A DNA stretch of 64,000 bases from positions 1 through 64,000 of the forward strand of contig JAGLOO010000006.1 of NCBI GenBank assembly GCA_023138875.1, read 5' to 3'. Below the pieces are notes generated by a model. That model was not told the DNA's origin. It was given only the letters and a program-made list of their open reading frames with translations, and ran no database searches. The stretch comes from Bacteroidales bacterium. GTDB taxonomy: Bacteria; Bacteroidota; Bacteroidia; Bacteroidales; GCA-2748055. Shown here piece by piece: positions 25,422 to 33,932 of this stretch. Every line of letters begins with the position of its first letter. Position 1 is the first letter of the stretch. The position numbers and the translations under genes were made by a program.

Positions 25422-27128
25422 ATGAAGGCGGTATATCTTAAAGCGGCACTCCACATTTTCCTCCTGGGATTTGTGCTATCTAATGCTTATCCGCAGGGTG
25501 AAGCAGAAGGAACGAAAGGAATGGTGGCCACGGCCCACCCTCTGGCATCAGAGGCAGCCATTGAGATGTTACAAGGTGGGGGTAATGCAGTTGATGCAGC
25601 TATTGCTGCAGCATTTGCCATCGGGGTTGTTGAACCTGACGGTTCAGGGCTGGGCGGCGGTGGCGGAATGGTGATCTATCTGAAGGAGAAGAATGAATCA
25701 TTTTATATCAACTACTACGCAAGAGCCTCTGAAAGGGGAAGCGAAGCCGGTTATTCAGGAAGTAAAGATGCAAAAACAGCAAAAGCTATCTGTGTACCCG
25801 GCACAGTAGCCGGCCTTACCATGGCCCATGAGAAATTCGGAACACTGCCTCTTAAAAAAATCCTGGAGCCTGCCATCCGGTATGCCTCCGCAGGATTTAC
25901 GGTTGACGCCACACTGGCAACGCTGATTCTGGATAATATTGAAACCGTATATGCAGATGAAGTCACTACCAATGTTTTTTGCGTGGACGGCTTTCCCCTG
26001 ATGGAAGGTGACAGGATCATTCAGAAAGAACTTGCTGAAACCCTTTCTGTAATATCCAGGGAGGGGAAAAGAGGGTTCTATGAAGGAGTTGTGGCTGAAT
26101 CAATGGTAAAGGGTATAGCTGAACGCGGAGGCACACTGACCATGAATGATTTTATGTCTTACGAAGCCGAACTTACCGTACCGCTGCATGGCACATACCG
26201 TGGCTATGATATATTAACCGCCAATGTTCCTCAATCAGGACTATGCTTAATAGAGGCCTTAAATATACTGGAGAACTACGACCTGAAGAGTGCGCCTCAT
26301 TATAGTGAATCAGCAACAATACTTCACTTGATTGCCGAAACAGAAAGATTCACCTATGCCGACAGAACTGCCTACCTGGGTGACCCCAATGAGAATGTGA
26401 TCCCGGTAAGCGGTCTCATATCAAAGAAATATGCAAAAAAGCGGTTTCAGCAGATTAACCGGGAGCAGCTCGACCCCCCTGCCTATCGAGATGTGGTGGA
26501 GGGTGATCCATTCCCCTATGTGAAGAAGAAAACGGGTAAAACCAAACAGGAAGAAACCACCGATTCAGGGGGGCACACCACCCATCTGTCCGTCATCGAC
26601 AAGGACGGTAACAGTGTGGCCCTGACACAAACACTCGGACTGTTCTTTGGATCGGGACAGACCGTAGAAGGTGTCCTGATGAATTGTGCCATGACCAATT
26701 TCTCACACAGATCAAAAAACAGCGTCAATTTCTACAAGGATGGCAAGCAATCCAGAAGTTCCATCATGCCCACAATCATCCTGAAAGATGAGCACCCCTT
26801 CCTGATTGCCGGATCACCGGGAGCCGCAAGGATCATTGCCACACTGATCGAAGTGATCATCAATGTGATTGACTATGAAATGAGTGTGACAGAGGCGAAC
26901 CTTGCGCCCAGGTTTTTTGTCAGAGATAGTGAGGATTATCTATATTTAGAATCGGGCATTAGACCGGATGTCCGCCAGGAACTTACTGAAATGGGCCACA
27001 CCCTGAAAGTGTATCAGGGAATTGACCTGTTTTTCGGGGGAGCCCAGATGATATATGTTGACCCGGCAGATGGAACCTATTATGGTTCTGCTGATAAACG
27101 AAGAGGAGGAATTGCCATTGGATATTAG
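25422..27128 (+). CDS. Exported gamma-glutamyltransferase / CapD-type hydrolase
   Basis: A 568-aa Ntn-hydrolase precursor with a signal peptide ending NAYPQG. The large-subunit start has MVATAHPLASEAAIEML and GGNAVDAAIAAAFAIGVVEP. The small subunit would begin by self-cleavage at Thr386 in GHTTHLSV, followed by DKDGNSVALTQT. The second glycine motif, GSPGAARI, matches the GGT GSPGGxRI site. GGTs hydrolyse or transfer gamma-glutamyl groups; Bacillus anthracis CapD, a GGT relative, cuts poly-gamma-glutamate and anchors it. With pgsB, pgsC and pgsW downstream in the same operon, a polymer-processing role is the simplest reading, though glutathione salvage cannot be excluded. It starts 11 bp after the DUF6305-like gene. 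Confidence 0.9.
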   Translation: MKAVYLKAALHIFLLGFVLSNAYPQGEAEGTKGMVATAHPLASEAAIEMLQGGGNAVDAAIAAAFAIGVVEPDGSGLGGGGGMVIYLKEKNESFYINYYARASERGSEAGYSGSKDAKTAKAICVPGTVAGLTMAHEKFGTLPLKKILEPAIRYASAGFTVDATLATLILDNIETVYADEVTTNVFCVDGFPLMEGDRIIQKELAETLSVISREGKRGFYEGVVAESMVKGIAERGGTLTMNDFMSYEAELTVPLHGTYRGYDILTANVPQSGLCLIEALNILENYDLKSAPHYSESATILHLIAETERFTYADRTAYLGDPNENVIPVSGLISKKYAKKRFQQINREQLDPPAYRDVVEGDPFPYVKKKTGKTKQEETTDSGGHTTHLSVIDKDGNSVALTQTLGLFFGSGQTVEGVLMNCAMTNFSHRSKNSVNFYKDGKQSRSSIMPTIILKDEHPFLIAGSPGAARIIATLIEVIINVIDYEMSVTEANLAPRFFVRDSEDYLYLESGIRPDVRQELTEMGHTLKVYQGIDLFFGGAQMIYVDPADGTYYGSADKRRGGIAIGY

Positions 27129-28629
27129 AACAAAGCTGTTGCAATTCAGTATAATTGTACTGTTAATTCAGCTTTCAGCTCCCGGGATTTCCCAGGTTGA
27201 AGAGTGTACAATTGGAGTGGCCTGTGGAGCTGCCACACAGGATGGCCGCCCCATGATATGGAAGACAAGAGACTACATCTCTGAACTGGATAATGAGGTG
27301 CGGTATAATCCGCATATGAAATACAAGTTTATTTATGTGGCAGGGGCAGGCAATTCCTCAAGTGTAAGAATGGGTGTGAACGAACATGGCCTGGCCATTG
27401 TTAATTCCACTTCCACCGACCTTGACGAGGGTTCTCCAACAGGACTGCTCAACGGAGAATTAATGAGGGACGGGTTGGGGAATTGTCTTACAATAGAGGA
27501 GTTTCAGGTTTACCTGGACGAAACAAACCTGATTGGCCGAAGGTCAAACGGAAATTTTGCTGTCATTGACTCAACCGGTGCAGCCTCTATGTTTGAAATT
27601 GGTGAAACCAAATATTGGCGATATGATGCTTCTGACGACGCGGAAGGATATATTCTAAGAACCAATTTTTCAATCAACGGAGGTGGAAGTACAGGCACCG
27701 AGAGACTGATCAGAACCGTAGCACTTGTCAATGATTTTTATAGCGGGGACTCTCTTAACTACAGGTCTATTCTAAGGCACCAGATGAGGGATTTCTCAGA
27801 CAACTCCAGCAGGCCCATTCCTGTACCTTTCAACGGATCTATGGGAGGAAGACCCTACGGATATATCGAAACAGATGTAAGTATCTGCAGGAACTCTTCT
27901 GTCTCTGCCTCTGTGATCACTGGAGTGCTTCCGGATGAATTTCCTGAACTATCCACCATGTGGACCATCCTTGGTCAGCCGGCCAGCTCTGTGGCCCTGC
28001 CCTACTGGCCCATTGGATACACCCCGCATGAATCGGACGGCATAATAACAGCACAGCTGTGTGATGTGGCAAACCAGATCAAGCAGCACCTGTTTGATTA
28101 TGCGGGTGATGGCAGTTTCATCTATACGTATAAATTGCTGGATGAAAACGGTGGCGGACTATGGACAAAGACATTTCCTTATGAAGACAAAGTGTTTGAC
28201 GGAGTCGATGAATTATTAAGTGGATGGCGTACCGGGGTTGAGCTGCCTCGCTCCCATATGAAAGCAGTGGAAGATTCACTTGCCCTTAAAACCTATCATT
28301 ATCTGCAGACCTGCCTGGGATTTATTCTTTCGGACGGATCTGCAATCAACCAAAGAGGCAATTCATCAGCTGTTTATCCAAATCCATACACAGCAGAATC
28401 TATGCTGGCGTATGAATTATCAGAAGTGTCCAATGTCAGGATAGAGATCTATACAATTTCAGGGGTGCTTCTTGAAGTAGAATCATTCACTCATCAACTC
28501 CCGGGGTACCATCACTACAGGCTTGAAAACAAAGGAACAACTTATCCTGATGGTGTTCTGCTTCTGAAACTTAGCATCAATTCCCGGACAGAGACACATC
28601 GGATAATTAAGAATTCTGGTAATCAATAA
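27118..28629 (+). CDS. T9SS-sorted Ntn-type amidase (AAT / C45-like) in the pgs-type operon
   Basis: I place the start at the TTG at 27118, seven bases after a strong GAGGAGGA; TTG 27112 is an alternative. This gives 503 aa and an 11-bp overlap with the GGT gene. The track ATG at 27055 would overlap by 74 bp and spoil the signal peptide. After the signal (ending APGISQ) comes ECTIGVACG, where the Cys following EE (Cys30) is the likely autoprocessing nucleophile, then DGRPMIWKTRD and VNEHGLAIVNS. This resembles the acyl-CoA:6-APA acyltransferase/carcinine hydrolase family of linear-amide Ntn hydrolases. The C-terminus (AVYPNPYTAESM ... HRIIKN) is a T9SS sorting domain, so the enzyme should reach the cell surface. 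The substrate is unknown. Confidence 0.78.
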   Translation: MDIRTKLLQFSIIVLLIQLSAPGISQVEECTIGVACGAATQDGRPMIWKTRDYISELDNEVRYNPHMKYKFIYVAGAGNSSSVRMGVNEHGLAIVNSTSTDLDEGSPTGLLNGELMRDGLGNCLTIEEFQVYLDETNLIGRRSNGNFAVIDSTGAASMFEIGETKYWRYDASDDAEGYILRTNFSINGGGSTGTERLIRTVALVNDFYSGDSLNYRSILRHQMRDFSDNSSRPIPVPFNGSMGGRPYGYIETDVSICRNSSVSASVITGVLPDEFPELSTMWTILGQPASSVALPYWPIGYTPHESDGIITAQLCDVANQIKQHLFDYAGDGSFIYTYKLLDENGGGLWTKTFPYEDKVFDGVDELLSGWRTGVELPRSHMKAVEDSLALKTYHYLQTCLGFILSDGSAINQRGNSSAVYPNPYTAESMLAYELSEVSNVRIEIYTISGVLLEVESFTHQLPGYHHYRLENKGTTYPDGVLLLKLSINSRTETHRIIKNSGNQ

Positions 28630-28643
28630 TATGATGTATTAAT

Positions 28644-29780
28644 ATGCTGACAGTTTCGGTCGTTTTGTTTGTAATCCTGGCTTTGCTGATTATGGAGGAA
28701 CGGTTATTCGCCTCAAGCATCGCCAAAATCCGGAACCGCATCCATGTCAATGGCACCCGGGGGAAGTCAACCGTTACTGAATACATTGCTGCAGCAATCC
28801 ATGAAAACGGGGTCAGTACCTTCGCGAAAATTACAGGTGTCAGACCCACACTGATCCATAACGGCAGCAGAAAGAGCATTAAAAGAGCAGGAGGGGCCAG
28901 GATACAGGAGCAGTTCCGGATCATCCGGACTGCGACAAAAAGGGACTGTGAGAATTTCGTTCTTGAATGCATGTCCATCAATCCGGGACTGCAAAAGATC
29001 GAATCAAAGTTTTTCAGGCCACATATCTACGTGATTACCAATATCCGCGATGATCACAGGGAGGTGATGGGATCAACTGAAGAGCTACAGGTCAGGGCAA
29101 TATGTGAAGCAATTCCACCAAACTGCACCGTCCTGACCGGCCAGGGAAAGCACCTGCGAGAAATTGGTGCTGTAGCTTCTGAAAAGAACAGCCATTTGGT
29201 TGTGGCAGACTTCACTTTGCTCGAGGGCATTGAGAAAAGGCTGCCCGTGGGAGTATTCAGAGAAAACATAGCCATTGCTTTGACAGTATCCCGATTGCTC
29301 GGAACGGACCGGGATGTGGCCTTTGACAGAATATTAAAAATCATTGAACGACAAGATCCCAGACTTACAATCCTGGATAAGGAGAGGGATGTACTGGTTT
29401 TAAATGGTTTTGATGTGAATGATACAGATTCTGCGGAAATCTTCCTGAATCATTGGCTTTCTGAAATTGGAGAACCCCGCAAAATTTTAACGCTCTTCAA
29501 TACCAGAGCTGACAGGCCGCATCGAACAGATCTTTTTGCAAAATGGATCGTGAACATTCCAGATCTTGCATATATATTTATCACAGGAAATCATCATAGA
29601 AGAGCCACGCGTGCAATCCAAAGTGCCGGCATTGAATTGGATCGGATTCATATGATAAAACCGAAGGAGATTAAGCAAATCCGGAAGCGTATTCTTGATC
29701 TGGCAGGGGATAAAACGCTCATTCTGACCATCGGAAATATTGGTGGTGACGGATTTAACATTTTGAATGCAATCACATGA
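28644..29780 (+). CDS. pgsB: PgsB/CapB-type poly-gamma-glutamate synthase ligase subunit
   Basis: A 378-aa member of the Mur-ligase-related CapB/PgsB family, with an N-terminal membrane helix (1-20). Its P-loop NGTRGKST (36-43) is the CapB signature. Later marks are ECMSINPGLQ, the NIRDDHREVMG metal/phosphate site, and FNTRADRPHRTDLFA. The enzyme uses ATP to activate a carboxylate and form gamma-linked glutamyl (or similar) amide bonds, working with PgsC at the inner membrane. It lies 14 bp after the amidase gene and overlaps pgsC by 4 bp (ATGA). No PgsA/CapA exporter gene is in the operon; PgsW stands where it would be expected. Confidence 0.93.
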   Translation: MLTVSVVLFVILALLIMEERLFASSIAKIRNRIHVNGTRGKSTVTEYIAAAIHENGVSTFAKITGVRPTLIHNGSRKSIKRAGGARIQEQFRIIRTATKRDCENFVLECMSINPGLQKIESKFFRPHIYVITNIRDDHREVMGSTEELQVRAICEAIPPNCTVLTGQGKHLREIGAVASEKNSHLVVADFTLLEGIEKRLPVGVFRENIAIALTVSRLLGTDRDVAFDRILKIIERQDPRLTILDKERDVLVLNGFDVNDTDSAEIFLNHWLSEIGEPRKILTLFNTRADRPHRTDLFAKWIVNIPDLAYIFITGNHHRRATRAIQSAGIELDRIHMIKPKEIKQIRKRILDLAGDKTLILTIGNIGGDGFNILNAIT

Positions 29781-30205
29781 TCGTTGAGCTATTCATCATC
29801 GGGTTAATCATTGGATTCCTGTTTTATGAATTTACCGGGTATTCACCGGGCGGGGTTATCGCTCCGGCTTACCTTGCACTGTTCATCAACCAACCCTCGA
29901 AAATAGCAATGACAATTGCCATCTCCCTTCTGGTGTATGCAATCATTAAATACCTCTCCTCCTGGCTCATTTTATACGGAAGGCGAAAATTTCTGATTGC
30001 CCTGCTCTTAAGTTTCTTTTTCAAGCTTTTCATTGCAACTCTCATTCAACCTATGCCCATCATTAATCTTGATCTTCAATCGATCGGATATATCATACCG
30101 GGGTTAATCGCCCATGAAATGGGGAAACAAAAACCGCTGCCAACTTTGTTCAGCCTAGGCATTGTTGCACTGCTAATATTCCAGGTCTCAATCATTATCA
30201 GATGA
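29777..30205 (+). CDS. pgsC: PgsC/CapC-type poly-gamma-glutamate synthase membrane subunit
   Basis: A 142-aa, highly hydrophobic protein with about four or five membrane helices. It shows the CapC/PgsC text GFLFYEFTGYSPGGVIAP near the N-terminus and GYIIPGLIAHEMGKQ toward the C-terminus. Length agrees with Bacillus PgsC (about 149 aa). It forms the membrane core of the polymerase with PgsB. ATGA overlaps join it to pgsB upstream and to pgsW downstream, so all three should be translationally coupled. Confidence 0.93.
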   Translation: MIVELFIIGLIIGFLFYEFTGYSPGGVIAPAYLALFINQPSKIAMTIAISLLVYAIIKYLSSWLILYGRRKFLIALLLSFFFKLFIATLIQPMPIINLDLQSIGYIIPGLIAHEMGKQKPLPTLFSLGIVALLIFQVSIIIR

Positions 30206-31248
30206 AAAAGCCCGGTCCGAATATGAAACTTTTCCTGGCCTTATTGATCATCCTGGCAGGAACACTTTTTATGGGGTTCTTTAACACCCGCACCCGTGAG
30301 TTCCCTTATACAGCATCAATGCTGGAGGCATCATGCCTGGCTCAGGAGTGGTTCAACATTATTGAGCGGATAAAAAGAGAAAAGGGGATTATTTCTGATG
30401 TATCCTCAAATGTTCCCAACGGTTTTATGATAGGAAATGACTGGTCAGACATAACCACCACTCTGGGATCACTGGAGGCAAAAGAGACAGCCAGCAATCC
30501 CGAATTTGCGGCACTGGTCGTACGCCTGTTGCATGAAGCAGATATTAAACAGGGTGATAAAGTCGGGGTGGTATTGTCAGGCTCCTTTCCAACTATTTCT
30601 GTATCCGTTCTGGCTGCTTTGCAGACCATGGGGATCGAAGCAATTGTCATGAGTTCACTGGGAGCTTCTACCTACGGGGCAAATCAGCCGGAAGCAACCT
30701 GGCTGGACATGGAAACGTGGCTAAGGCAACATGGCGGGATGGACTATCAATCTGTTCTGGTTTCCATGGGTTCCGGACAGGATTACGGAGACGGTTTGAC
30801 TGAAGAGGGAAGGGTTGCATTGAAAATGGCTGCTGAGCGAAATCATGTGGTACTCTACATCCCGGAATCAGTCACTGAATCGATCCTGAACAAAACAGAG
30901 ATATTTATCAATCATCAGATCTCACTGTTGATCAATGTAGGTGGAAATATGGCTGCATTGGGATCTTGTGCACATACCCTGAGCATCCCAAACGGACTGA
31001 ACTACTCCATGAACACCTGTTCAGATACCGACAGGGGAATTATTCCCAGGTTGAGTGAAAAGGGCATACCATTTATCCAGTTTCTAAATATCAGGGAGCT
31101 GGCTGTCAAGTATGGAATGGATATTGCTCCGGGAAATCATTATACCAAATCAACAAACCTGTACAACACTACAAAATCGAACAAGCTGATTTCGGTCCTG
31201 GTGCTGATTTGCTGTGTTGTCCCAATCGGTTTCCTGAATCTGAAATAA
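30202..31248 (+). CDS. pgsW: PgsW-type poly-gamma-glutamate system protein
   Basis: A 348-aa protein with an N-terminal membrane helix (FLALLIILAGTLFMGF), a large extracytoplasmic domain and a C-terminal hydrophobic helix (ISVLVLICCVVPIGFL). The text DWSDITTTLGSLEAKETASNPEFAALVVRLL, KVGVVLSGSFPTISVSVLAAL and VMSSLGASTYGANQPEATWLDM matches my memory of the PgsW family defined by co-occurrence with CapB/CapC. Its biochemical role is not known; it may replace PgsA/CapA in polymer export or assembly. It overlaps pgsC by 4 bp, ends the operon and converges with a thioesterase gene 4 bp away. Confidence 0.88.
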   Translation: MKKPGPNMKLFLALLIILAGTLFMGFFNTRTREFPYTASMLEASCLAQEWFNIIERIKREKGIISDVSSNVPNGFMIGNDWSDITTTLGSLEAKETASNPEFAALVVRLLHEADIKQGDKVGVVLSGSFPTISVSVLAALQTMGIEAIVMSSLGASTYGANQPEATWLDMETWLRQHGGMDYQSVLVSMGSGQDYGDGLTEEGRVALKMAAERNHVVLYIPESVTESILNKTEIFINHQISLLINVGGNMAALGSCAHTLSIPNGLNYSMNTCSDTDRGIIPRLSEKGIPFIQFLNIRELAVKYGMDIAPGNHYTKSTNLYNTTKSNKLISVLVLICCVVPIGFLNLK

Positions 31249-31252
31249 TCCG

Positions 31253-31681
31253 TCACGACTCCAAAGGAGCTCCGTCACTGCTGCGTAGCAGCTCCAGCAA
31301 TCGTTCCGGAACCCTGGTGGGTCTGTTGGTTTTCATATCCAGAAAAACCAGCACCACTTTTGCTTCATGCGCAATTTTTCCTGCCTCATTGAATATCCGG
31401 TGGTGAAATTCCATCCTGGCTACAGGCAGATCACGGACCGTGGTTTCGATGGTGATCAGTTCATCGTATCTGATCACATTCCTGTATTTTGATTCCAGCG
31501 AGTATACGGGCATCACAATGCCTTTCTTCTCTATCTCTAAATATGGCATACCCAATTCACGGATCATTTCAGTACGGCCAATTTCAAAAAACCGGGCGTA
31601 ATTTCCATAGTAGACCACACCCATCTGGTCCGTATCCGCATAGGTTATCCTGTATTGTGTCGTAGTAGTAATTGGTAACAT
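31253..31681 (-). CDS. YbgC/4-hydroxybenzoyl-CoA-type acyl-CoA thioesterase
   Basis: A 142-aa hotdog-fold protein. The start of the fold, YRITYADTDQMGVVYYGNYARFFEIGR, carries the catalytic Asp of the YbgC/4HBT class. RVPERLLELL closes the domain. It should hydrolyse short acyl-CoA or acyl-ACP esters in the cytosol; the physiological substrate is undefined. It lies 29 bp downstream of the oligopeptidase gene on the same strand and is probably co-transcribed. Confidence 0.88.
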   Translation of the reverse strand: MLPITTTTQYRITYADTDQMGVVYYGNYARFFEIGRTEMIRELGMPYLEIEKKGIVMPVYSLESKYRNVIRYDELITIETTVRDLPVARMEFHHRIFNEAGKIAHEAKVVLVFLDMKTNRPTRVPERLLELLRSSDGAPLES

Positions 31682-31710
31682 CTTCCCTGGTATCCTAAAA
31701 TTCTAACACT

Positions 31711-33828
31711 CTATTTCTTTATCCCTGACAATTTTAATATAAATGCATACTCCATGGCCGTCTCCTTATACCTCTCAAACCTCCCGGACGCTCCGCCATG
31801 TCCAGTTTCCATGTTGCAATAGAGCAACAACAGGTTATCATCGGTTTTCATATCCCTAAGTTTAGCTACCCACTTGGCAGGTTCCCAGTACTGTACCTGA
31901 CTGTCATGCAGTCCGGTAGTCACCAGAAGGTTGGGATAATCTTTTGCCTCCACCTGGTCGTATGGCGAATAGCTGAGCATGTAGTGGTAGTACTCCTCCT
32001 GGTTGGGATTCCCCCATTCGTCGTACTCACTGGTAGTGAGCGGAACGTCCTCATCCAGCATGGTAGTGACCACATCCACAAAAGGTACAGCGGCAATCAC
32101 ACCCTTATACAACTCGGGCTGCAGGTTGATCACCGCACCCATGAGTAATCCACCTGCACTGCCACCCAAAGCAAAGAGATTTTCAGGATTGGTGTAATTC
32201 TCCTGTATCAGATGCTCCGCACAGTCATTAAAGTCAGTGAAGGTATTTGTCTTCTTCAACAATTTGCCATCTTCGTACCAGCGTCTTCCATAGATCTGGC
32301 TTCCCCTGATATGGGCCAGGGCAAATACAAAACCACGGTCCAACAGAGAAAGGCGGGAAGAATTAAAGCGCGGATCGATGGTGTGGCCATAGGACCCGTA
32401 TCCATAAAGAAGGGTCGGATTTTCGCCACTCAGCTCCAGTCCTTTCCGGTAAACAATGCTCATGGGGATCTTCTTTCCATCTTCGGTCTTGGCATACAGG
32501 CGTTTTGCCTCATAATTATCCGGATTGAAATCACCGATCACCTCCTGCTGTTTCAACAGTGTCTTCTCTCTGGTGTCCAGGTGATAATCGAAAGTGGAGT
32601 TGGGCGTAGTCAGGGATGAATAACTGTACCTCAATAATTTACTGTCAAAATCAGTATTAATGGATATCCCGGCTGTATAGACTTCTTCACCCATGTTAAT
32701 ATAATGTTCAGCTCCGTTGTCCCACCTGATCACCCGCAGGTTATTCAAACCTTCTTTTCGTTCTTCCACAACCAGGTAGTCTTTAAAGATCTCTATCTGT
32801 TCCAGGAAGACATCCTCACGGTGACCTATCACTTCCTTCCAGTGTTGCTTTTCGGTTCTGTCCACAGGAGTTTTCATCAGTCTGAAATTGATGGCATCCA
32901 GGTTGGTAATGATATAAAAATGATCGCCGAAATGACTGATATTGTATTCCAGTCCCCTTACACGGGGCTGTATCACACTGAATTCCCCCTCAGGCACATC
33001 AGCCGTGAGAACCCTGTATTCATTGGTAAGTGTACTGGAACTTCCAATGATAATGTACTTTTTTGACTTGGAATTGAATACATAGGTATTGAATGTTTCG
33101 TCCTTCTCCTCAAAGACCATCACATCATCAGCCGTCTCTGTTCCCATGGTGTGCCTGTAGATGGCTCTGCTCCTCAGGGTAACATCATCTTTTTGTGTGT
33201 AAAACAGGGTCTTGCTGTCATTGGCCCATGAGGCAACCCCTGTTGTTAATGGGATCGCATCAGAAAGCATCGCTCCTGTTTTCAGGTCCTTGATATGAAT
33301 GGTATACTTCCGCCGGCTCACTGTATCAATACCTATGGCTGCATAGCGGTTGTCAGGACTGATACTCATTCCTGCTACCTGATAATATACATACCCTTCA
33401 GCCATCTCATTTACATCTGCCATGACCTCTTCTTCAGCTTTCAAAGACTCCTTTTTCCGGCAATAGATCGGATACTCCTTGCCTTCTTCGTAACGGACAT
33501 AGTAATAATAACCATTGTCTTTATAGGGTACACTCTCATCGGTCTGCTTGATGCGGCTCACTATCTCATCAAAGAGATACTTCTGGAAGGATTCAGTCCC
33601 TTTTGTCAATGATTCCCTGTAGGAATTTTCAGCCTCCAGGTACGCGATCACTTCCGGATCCTCCCGCTCTTTTAACCAGTAGTAATTGTCAATCCGTATA
33701 TCTCCGTGGATGGATAATTCTTTAGGTTTCTTTGCCGCAACAGGTGCTTCCATTTGATTGGATATTTTACATGAATTTGTTACCAGGACCAGGGATATGG
33801 TCAGGGTGGCTGTTGAAATAATCTTCAT
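31711..33828 (-). CDS. S9A oligopeptidase B-like lipoprotein peptidase
   Basis: A 705-aa protein with a lipoprotein signal ending TNSC (Cys20). The N-terminal part (about 30-420) is the seven-bladed propeller of the prolyl-oligopeptidase family (YYWLKEREDPEVIAYLEAEN; SWANDSKTLFYT). The C-terminal alpha/beta hydrolase carries LLYGYGSYGHT and HIRGSQIYGRRWYEDGK. The catalytic Ser is in ALGGSAGGLLMG, the Asp follows in GLHDSQVQYWEP, and the His is in METGHGGASGR. Oligopeptidase B cleaves after basic residues in short peptides; the lipobox places this one in the envelope. It is separated from tex by about 100 bp without a gene. Confidence 0.92.
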   Translation of the reverse strand: MKIISTATLTISLVLVTNSCKISNQMEAPVAAKKPKELSIHGDIRIDNYYWLKEREDPEVIAYLEAENSYRESLTKGTESFQKYLFDEIVSRIKQTDESVPYKDNGYYYYVRYEEGKEYPIYCRKKESLKAEEEVMADVNEMAEGYVYYQVAGMSISPDNRYAAIGIDTVSRRKYTIHIKDLKTGAMLSDAIPLTTGVASWANDSKTLFYTQKDDVTLRSRAIYRHTMGTETADDVMVFEEKDETFNTYVFNSKSKKYIIIGSSSTLTNEYRVLTADVPEGEFSVIQPRVRGLEYNISHFGDHFYIITNLDAINFRLMKTPVDRTEKQHWKEVIGHREDVFLEQIEIFKDYLVVEERKEGLNNLRVIRWDNGAEHYINMGEEVYTAGISINTDFDSKLLRYSYSSLTTPNSTFDYHLDTREKTLLKQQEVIGDFNPDNYEAKRLYAKTEDGKKIPMSIVYRKGLELSGENPTLLYGYGSYGHTIDPRFNSSRLSLLDRGFVFALAHIRGSQIYGRRWYEDGKLLKKTNTFTDFNDCAEHLIQENYTNPENLFALGGSAGGLLMGAVINLQPELYKGVIAAVPFVDVVTTMLDEDVPLTTSEYDEWGNPNQEEYYHYMLSYSPYDQVEAKDYPNLLVTTGLHDSQVQYWEPAKWVAKLRDMKTDDNLLLLYCNMETGHGGASGRFERYKETAMEYAFILKLSGIKK

Positions 33829-33932
33829 CGGGTTGCCGTTAAGGCGACGAAATTAATCAATATTTAATCAATTCCACTTCGATTTGCAGTGCCGTTTGAC
33901 AATTCTTTCAGAAAGTCAGGAAGATATTTACA

